From contig NC_089190.1 in NCBI RefSeq assembly GCF_947507565.1, positions 62,001 to 126,000 on the forward strand: a stretch of 64,000 nt of DNA. Reading direction: 5' to 3'. Position 1 is the first letter of the stretch; each line of letters opens with the position of its first letter. The position numbers and the translations under genes were made by a program. This document shows, one piece after another, positions 57,701-64,000 of this stretch. The notes beneath the pieces are model-generated. The model did not search any database. It was given only the letters and a program-made list of their open reading frames with translations, and was not told the origin of the DNA. The stretch is from Oscarella lobularis (lineage: Eukaryota > Porifera > Homoscleromorpha > Homosclerophorida > Oscarellidae).

Positions 57701-60700
57701 CATTTATCTATTGGTCTGGCGTTCGATTTTCTGCATCGAGCGGTGGAAGAGGAAGGGGATCTGTAATGGAAAATGTGCAAGTTATCAACGCTGGTATTGC
57801 TAATGCTGAGCGCGTAGCCGCTATACAGTCCGTTGGACATAATCTCACTCTTGCAAACGTTTTGGTGTCGAAGAGTTACTGGATTGGAATCGAGACGACG
57901 AATGCACCAACGAACTCTTCACTCGTCGGAGTAAGATCGTTTGATAACGGCGGGAGTGGAATTCGACTTGTGAATAGTTTATCGTTGGCCGTCAACGATT
58001 CCCAATGCAAGGGAAATACTGGTCACGGGTTAGAATTGTCGCCGGTCAGCGTTCCAATGAGACTGTGGAACATTCCTGTCGTCTATGACCAGATCGTAGA
58101 CATCTGCTCTCAGTCACTGGTCAACATCACAAAATCTTTCTATCTTCGATTCAGTCCCCGACGTGAATTGGATACCTTGCCTTCGAACTGCTTTATTACC
58201 ATTATGGCGAGTCCTGGATTTGTACCGTCTTTCCACCTGATTACCTATGCTTTCGGACAAAAGCTTCGAACGTTGCAAGTTGACGGCGCAAGATATACGT
58301 CGAGGCGTTCTATGGCTGGTGCTCAACATTACACCGCTCCTCTTTCGCGCATGACTGTCGCTATCGAAATCGGCAGCAACGTCGATTACGACTACTACTG
58401 CACTTCTTCTGCACCGTATGACGATTACTACACAACCACTCCACCACCGCTCTCGTCGTCTTCTGGAACATACGACCCCGAAAGCGACTACATTCTGGCG
58501 TACATTGAAGAGCAGCCACTCTCTGGTAGGTAGCTATAGTGCATGTAGGTGCTCGAGGAGGTACGCAATTGGATCGTTCATGCCTTTCCTTAGGAATTTC
58601 AAAAACGACACAGATCATTCGTAGATGCAGTTTGTCGTCTAATACTGGTCACGGTTTGTCCGCCTACTCGGTCGATCAACGTCGCTACGAATTGATCGAA
58701 TCTACGGTATCGAACAATAGCTTAGGCGGAATCTCTGTCACGTCAAACTTTACGCCGCAATTCGTCGCCACGGAGTCATCTTCCGTTTCACTCTTCTTTC
58801 TCCGCAACGAAATCGAAGGCAATTGGAACACAACGGAAAGCGGTTTGTTGCCACTGGCCGGTTTATCATTCGTCGGCGAATCAAATATCTTTCTCCAAAA
58901 TAACGTCTTACGACGAAACAGGATCGGCCTCGACTTGGAGATGGCATTGCGTTCGACAGTTCTGCTTGTTGACAACGACTTTCAAAACAATGTCGGCAGT
59001 CATTCGGTACACGTACGCGGAGGCGACGCATGCACGTGTATCGGCAACCGATTCAAAGACAATCGAAACGATTTCAGCGATGTACTTTTCGTCGCCGACA
59101 ACGCAAATATATTTGTTACCAGGAACAGTTTTTCTTCAAACAGAGGCCGGTCGATAGTGAGGATGACTGACGATTTGTCTAAAATTTTCGGTCAATGGAA
59201 TGCGTTTGCTTTGAATTCCGCTTCCCACACTGTAAAAACAGAACTCACTTGAACGCGATTTTGGCGTTAGCTCAGCACCGAACGGATATAACCCTCAAAG
59301 TGTTTCGAAAAGCTGGGCCGTTTGTGTTACGCTAACACCAAATTTGGTTCAGTGTAGCGCAAATGAATGCATGCATGATCAAAGTTGGGGCGGGATGTTC
59401 TGCAAATACAGTACTTGAAAGGACGGTTTGCGTTGTCCCTTAGTATCATAATTGAGTTTCAACTAAACGCTTTCTCCGTGAACGGTAAAGACAGTCAAAT
59501 AATTTTTGCCCTTTTCTGACGAGTTCCGATTGAACACCAAGAGAATATCGCATCCGTTGAGTTGGTAGGCGCGGCTTTACTATTCGGTGACAATGCACGA
59601 AAAATTTGCTTGGCTAGAAGGTAGTTACTAAAATATTTGGCTTATGAGCTTGCGCAGATTGGCACTGAACCTCGTGCAAAGGTGTGACATAGTTCGCCAT
59701 CGGAGCTCCTTACAACTGTAAGATATACTGCGTGCATGCTCTCCGAACGGCGATACTTGGTAGCTTTTTGATATATCTACCGTCCAAGTTTCTTTTCTAA
59801 TCGTTCTACGCGTCCCGAGTTACATGATTAGGCGAAAGTAGCGTTTACAGCGCTCATGTCACTAATACGCGTGCCTAATGGTCTGTAAGAGCGTCCGATC
59901 TAACCCGTTTGCCTGGCTGTGACGTGGCGGATCGCTCCAGCGGACCAAAAAAGGTTTTCTTACACCTTAGTTCACGCATGCCGCATGCTAATTCGGCTTC
60001 TGGAGCCTCCGATCTAACCCGTCTGCCTGGCTGTGACGTGGCGGATCGCTCCAGAGGGCCAAAGAAACACTTGCTGTTTTGTGTGGGCATACCCCATGCT
60101 AGTTAGGCTACTGGAGCATCCGATCTAACCCGTCTGCTTGGCTGTGACGTGGCGGATCGCTCCAGAGCGCCAAAGAAACACTTGCTGTTTTTTTGTGGTC
60201 ATACAGCATGTTAGTTAGGCTGCTGGAGGTTCCGATTAAACCCGTCTGCCTAGCTGTGACGTGGCGGATCGCTCCAGCGAACAGAAAAAATTAACTTACG
60301 CATACCCATGCTAGTTAGGCTTCTGGAGCATCCGATCTAACCCGTCTGCTTGGCTGTGACGTGGCGGATCGCTCCAGAGCGCCAAAGAAACACCTGCTGT
60401 TTTTTTGTGGTCATACAGCATGTTAGTTAGGCTGCTGGAGCTTCCGATTAAACCCGTCTGCCTAGCTGTGACGTGGCGGATCGCTCCAGCGAACAGAAAA
60501 AATTAACTTACGCATACCCATGCTAGTTAGGCTTCTGGAGCATCTGATCTAACCCGTCTGCTTGGCTGTGACGTGGCGGATCGCTCCAGAGGGCCAAAGA
60601 AACTCCTGCTGTTTTTTGTGGTCATAGAGCATGTTAGTTAGGCTGCTGGAGCCTCCGATCTAACCCGTCTGCTTGGCTGTGACGCGGCGGATTGCTTTAG

Positions 60701-63193
60701 CGGACCGTAAACGTTCCTCTTCCGGTTTAGTTTACGCATACTGCATTCTGACTGCTGCTGACGCCTCTGACTAGTAAACTGAAAATTTTTTATTGTTTAA
60801 TTGCGCATGCCGCATTCTAGTTAGGCTGCTGGAGCTTCCGATTAAACCAGTTTGCCTAGCTTAGACGCGGCGAATTTCTTCAATGAGCTGTTAGCATGCA
60901 ATGATTGTTTAGGCACACCGCGTTCACCCTGTATATAGGCTGCTAGAGCAACCGATTTAATTAACTCGTCTGTCGTTTGGCTGCAAAGTGGTGGAGTTTA
61001 GAATAAATGCACTACTGTACTTGGCAAAAGATTTCTAATTTTAGCTACAAGCTTCCTTGTATGACTGACCACGCAATGTCAAACGGAGGCACTTCCCATT
61101 AACTCTTTTGGGTAATTTCGTGGCTGCAATGGATTCTAATATCAGTTCCATAAGAGTATGTGCATGAGAAACATTCAGCATTTTTTGATGAACTAGTTAT
61201 GAGTTAATTTTTATGCTCCTTGATAGGTCACAAATTGTAACTAATAAAGATCGCTTTACCATAATAATTTTAAATTAAATGACTAAATATCCGTGTATAG
61301 AGAGTAGCAAAAAAACGCTGTGAATGTTTGTGAATTTATAGGTAAAGTTATGCTTCGTAATAACGACGCGCAAATTTACCCACACCCTTGGGTAGGCTTG
61401 CTGGGGGCTCACGCATGCACATCATCAAACCAAGGCGGCTAATAATTCAAATTCACAAAAATATGTTGCAATTAATCTTTAATGAGGTTTACGTAGCCGT
61501 TAGCACAGGATTGGCATAGCCTTTGGACGTGTTCAGAAAGAACTTTCGAATAGGTAAGCAAGCACCTCCGGGCTTATTCACAGTGCCTTCTAAAGCGTTA
61601 TCGCAACACTAAAAGTTGGTGACTCTACAACACTGCGCCTAAGGTTACTTTGAGCCAAAGCTAAGGTTAGAATAGTTGCAGTGACTGTAACCTCGAAATT
61701 GTGTTAGCACAGCACCTTCAGTTTTAACAGTGCAATCAGTTATCAGCGTTGAGCCTTCGAAAGGCGTTAACCTGCAGTGGACCAATAACTCCATCTACGA
61801 TCAATCCTCTGATACGAAATTTACGGTCAGTTCTCCCAACACTCAGCTGCTTACTGTGTATGCGAAGCGTAATTGGTGGGGGCCGGTGGAAAGCTCTCGG
61901 TCTCTATCGCACCGAATAAATGTTCCATTTTCGGTGAACATTACGCCCGTATTATTGAAAGATCCGCAGTTAGTGAGTTCTTGTAAGTGATTTACGATGA
62001 AGTTTTCTGATAATCAGATTCTTTTCCAGATTGCTCTTCCGGTTGGAAAGGATACGACTGCGACTGTCATTTGTACGTTGGTGGAGCACTTACTTGGCCG
62101 GCAGCAAATGACTACTGCAAGGTGCGTGTTACGTTAACAACGTTCGTACATAGATCGAAGACTCGATACGTTTCTAGTCATTGGGAGGGTGGCTAGCCAC
62201 AGCCGGATTTACTTCATCGGGTGAGTTCTTCCGAGACATGTCTTCCGTCTCGCCTTCCAGTTCACTTCGCCGACCAGATATATGGCTAGGACTCCGAAAT
62301 AGCGGCGACGGTTGGCGGAACAGTCAAGATGGAGCACTGTTTGATGGACTTTATCCGAAGTGGAAGTCGGATGCGATGAAAGGTGCATCGGGCTGTTTGA
62401 TGATCGGTGCCGACGGCTGGAAAGCTGTACCGTGCTCTCGTCGTCTTCCTTTTGTCTGCTCGCAAAGCGGATCTAGGCGGCCATCCTTGCCTAATTTTAC
62501 TCACAATCTTCTTTCGGTTAATAGAGACGACGTTGTCAACGGACAAATTCTGGGATTATTATCCTTCAATAACAGGACCGTCAATGCGACGTATTCGATG
62601 ACTGTTTTGAACACGTCCGAAGCAATCTTTTCTCCCTCGATTGGTCTAGATGCCACGTCCGGCTCAATCATCGTAGCTAATGCGTCGCTGCTCCAGCATT
62701 ATGCGCATAAACGCCTGGTTTTCGTCATTCGCGCGAGTCTTTCTTCTATTTCCAACTGCACGGCTGCAAAAGCGGTCTCGTTTCAACTACTCGGCTCTCC
62801 CAAGAGTATACGTAGTGGTACGTTTATTCCTTTAGAGGCGTACGAAGGGTTTGACGTTTGGTCGCACTTCTATTCCTAGGAAGCTCTGTCGTCGGCCGAG
62901 TCGTCGGAGGTTCAATTGCTGGCGTTGCTGTTGTTATTTTGGCCTGTCTTCTAATTGTTAGCGTCGTCAAGAGAAATCGCAGACGTGCGCGGGCTTCTAT
63001 GCTATATACCTCCTTGCAAAAGTAACGATAACCTATTACCCGCGATCATTGCACGTATTTAATGTATTTTCTTATATATAGGTCGGATAGCTCAGAAGAC
63101 GTGTGTACTACAAGCGATGCCGCGGACGAAACACACGAGGAAGATCTTGGCCTGGCAAATAAATCGGTCGACGATAAGAGCGCTAATTTGTGA
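51769..63193 (+). CDS. Bark beetle/Anakonda-like transmembrane protein: three SRCR, beta-helix repeats, CUB-like, C-type lectin
   Basis: About 2,850 residues in eight or more exons: about 51769-53368, 53417-58525, 58594-59240, 61731-61982, 62030-62121, 62178-62817, 62880-63021 and 63082-63193. Three repeats each hold a beta-strand opener (VTLKPGVRVRLHP, VLTIDAGVTLRFQ, ELIIEEGVTLRFS), an SRCR domain with six Cys (52312-52611, 54871-55200, 57334-57663), parallel beta-helix rungs rich in N-x-T/S (NCTISGF, NNTFSNN, NATRNYWG) and a CUB-like segment. Then come a C-type lectin domain (YCSSGWKGYDCDC; WLGLRNSGDGW; GCLMIGADGWKAVPC), a TM helix (GSIAGVAVVILACLLIVSVV), a basic stop-transfer and an acidic cytoplasmic tail ending in KSANL. 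The exact N-terminus is uncertain; a signal peptide may lie around 51940-52000. The 53369-53416 intron (48 bp) is in phase. Drosophila Bark/Anakonda marks tricellular junctions and has the same triple repeat and similar length. Confidence 0.85.
59253..61730. other. Large intron of the Anakonda-like gene
   Basis: About 2.4 kb, far longer than the other introns of this gene, and filled in its middle by the 110-bp tandem array. A missed exon is possible, since the phase across this gap is not settled. Confidence 0.6.
59885..60870. repeat. Tandem array, about 110-bp unit, nine copies, with a 212-bp higher-order dimer
   Basis: The CCGAT(C/T)(T/A)AACCCG landmark recurs at 59895, 60009, 60120, 60232, 60332, 60444, 60544, 60655 and 60838. 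The 60120-60331 and 60332-60543 dimers are nearly identical. In each unit CTGGAGC-ATCCG and CGGATCGCTCCAG can pair around a loop that carries CTGTGACGTGG (CRE-like half site). Confidence 0.9.
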
Positions 63194-63614
63194 GGCCTCC
63201 GCGAGCGTAGATGATGCCGTGTTACCGCAGCAGTATAGACCTAGCTGCGCAGCTGGGCAAACATATGTTGCAATCTGCTGTGCTAGTCCTAGACGTTGCG
63301 CTGTGTCTAATTAATTTGAGAAGGAGCCCGAGAGTGTGTGGCAAGACTATTAATTAATTCGCTTTCCCTGTGTAGCCCAGTTTACTATTAATTCACCGAA
63401 GTCCTCGCTCCGGCGACTCTCGGCTAAGACCTTTGCAAACAGCGCTTCGAAGGCAGGACCCGCTGTCGCACACTGCACAGCTCGGTGACCAATTATCTGC
63501 TCTTCATTTACCTGACGAGACAGCAGTGCTCGCGTTTTTGCGCAGTGTGCTTGAAACGAAATGGTTGCATAGCTTTGGGACCTATCTATGATGTACAGTA
63601 GGGAATCTCCAACC
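63194..63614. other. 3' flank of the Anakonda-like gene
   Basis: The minus-strand open frame at 63350-63673 runs into the dispersed repeat and shows no family signature, so no gene is called. Confidence 0.3.
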
Positions 63615-64000
63615 TTATCCGGGTAACCGTTCAAGAAAAGCTTAACCTTTTGACTGAATTTTCCTCGCGGCATCTTTCGGCGACGGTAGACTGTTTCTCC
63701 AAAGTTCTTCGTAAGGCGCTTGAATCTTTTAAAGAAGAATGAGGCCCCTTAAGGGGACTCACCGGCAGTTTTTCGCGTTTCAAGAAAGAACGAAAGGCTG
63801 GCGCTCTCGAGTCAAATTTTCTTTATGAAGGTACTATGATGGCATACTCTGGGAGGGAACATTCGAAGCGTTCCGGTCGTTCCCCAACACACCACAGGCT
63901 ATTAGATGCGTAGCTGTATCGAGGCCCAGTTCTCCTCCGTCGTCGGTCGAATGGTCTCCTCTAACGACCGAAAGTAAGCCTTAAGGCGTGTCTTGTCGTA
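63615..64000 (+). repeat. Dispersed repeat, copy E (cut by the window end)
   Basis: The closest match to copy A: ATCCGGGTAACCGTTCAAGA, CTTAACCTTTTGACTGAATT, GAGGCCCCTTAAGGGGACTC, TTCTTTATGAAGGTACTATG, GTAAGCCTTAAGGCGTGTCT. High similarity suggests a younger pair. Confidence 0.85.

Noticed and set aside
63350-63673. 107-codon minus-strand frame at the end of the window
   Set aside because: Half lies inside the dispersed repeat, and no family signature is visible.

Overview
This is a eukaryotic, animal-type window, most likely from a sponge; a homoscleromorph-like compact genome would fit, but that is inference. The evidence is spliced genes with very short introns (often about 45-65 bp), scavenger-receptor (SRCR), Frizzled-CRD, Death and NACHT domains, a sacsin-like family, and LTR-retroelement debris. 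There is one 200-N scaffold gap (14679-14878). Many genes are broken by single-base frame slips, often in A/T/C runs and once in a compensating pair, so much of the breakage looks like residual assembly indels rather than decay.

Layout. 0-4 kb: NAD(P)HX epimerase (NAXE, +) and a ZYG11/ZER1-like LRR-ARM protein (-). 4.2-10 kb: two copies of a secreted Frizzled-CRD plus lamin-tail-like (LTD) protein in an inverted pair around a dispersed repeat. 10.7-13.3 kb (-): a Frizzled-class-like seven-TM receptor without a CRD; its paralogue lies at 47.2-49.8 kb (-). 13.6-15.5 kb: repeats, an integrase-N-terminus-like exon, the gap and a (CTGG)n tract. 15.7-34.7 kb (-): a short sacsin-like C-terminus with J and HEPN domains, a Death-NACHT-TPR (NLR-like) gene, and a sacsin-like giant with two HATPase modules and HEPN but no J domain. 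35-41 kb: a fragment of the FZ-LTD gene, more repeats, and a tandem pair of small secreted proteins with a permuted-papain-like His...NCQDF signature. 41.5-45.1 kb: hairpin-rich arrays and an intact non-autonomous LTR element (gag-protease only, identical 114-bp LTRs, 5-bp target duplication). 45.5-47 kb (-): coiled-coil/Death exons and an SMYD-like SET-N/MYND segment. 50.3-51.5 kb (+): a mini-gene with one sacsin HATPase domain. 51.8-63.2 kb (+): one large gene with three SRCR domains, right-handed beta-helix repeats, CUB-like domains, a C-type lectin domain and one TM helix. This is the architecture of the Drosophila tricellular-junction protein Bark beetle/Anakonda. An intron of this gene carries a 110-bp tandem array.

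How the parts may relate. Two themes stand out. One is cell surface and signalling: CRD-only secreted proteins beside CRD-less class-F-like receptors, and the Anakonda-like junction protein. The other is a cluster with innate-immunity or cell-death flavour: the NLR-like gene between sacsin/HEPN paralogues, with Death-domain exons about 22 kb away. Gene identities come from reading motifs by eye. Exon boundaries marked approximate were not tested against transcripts.
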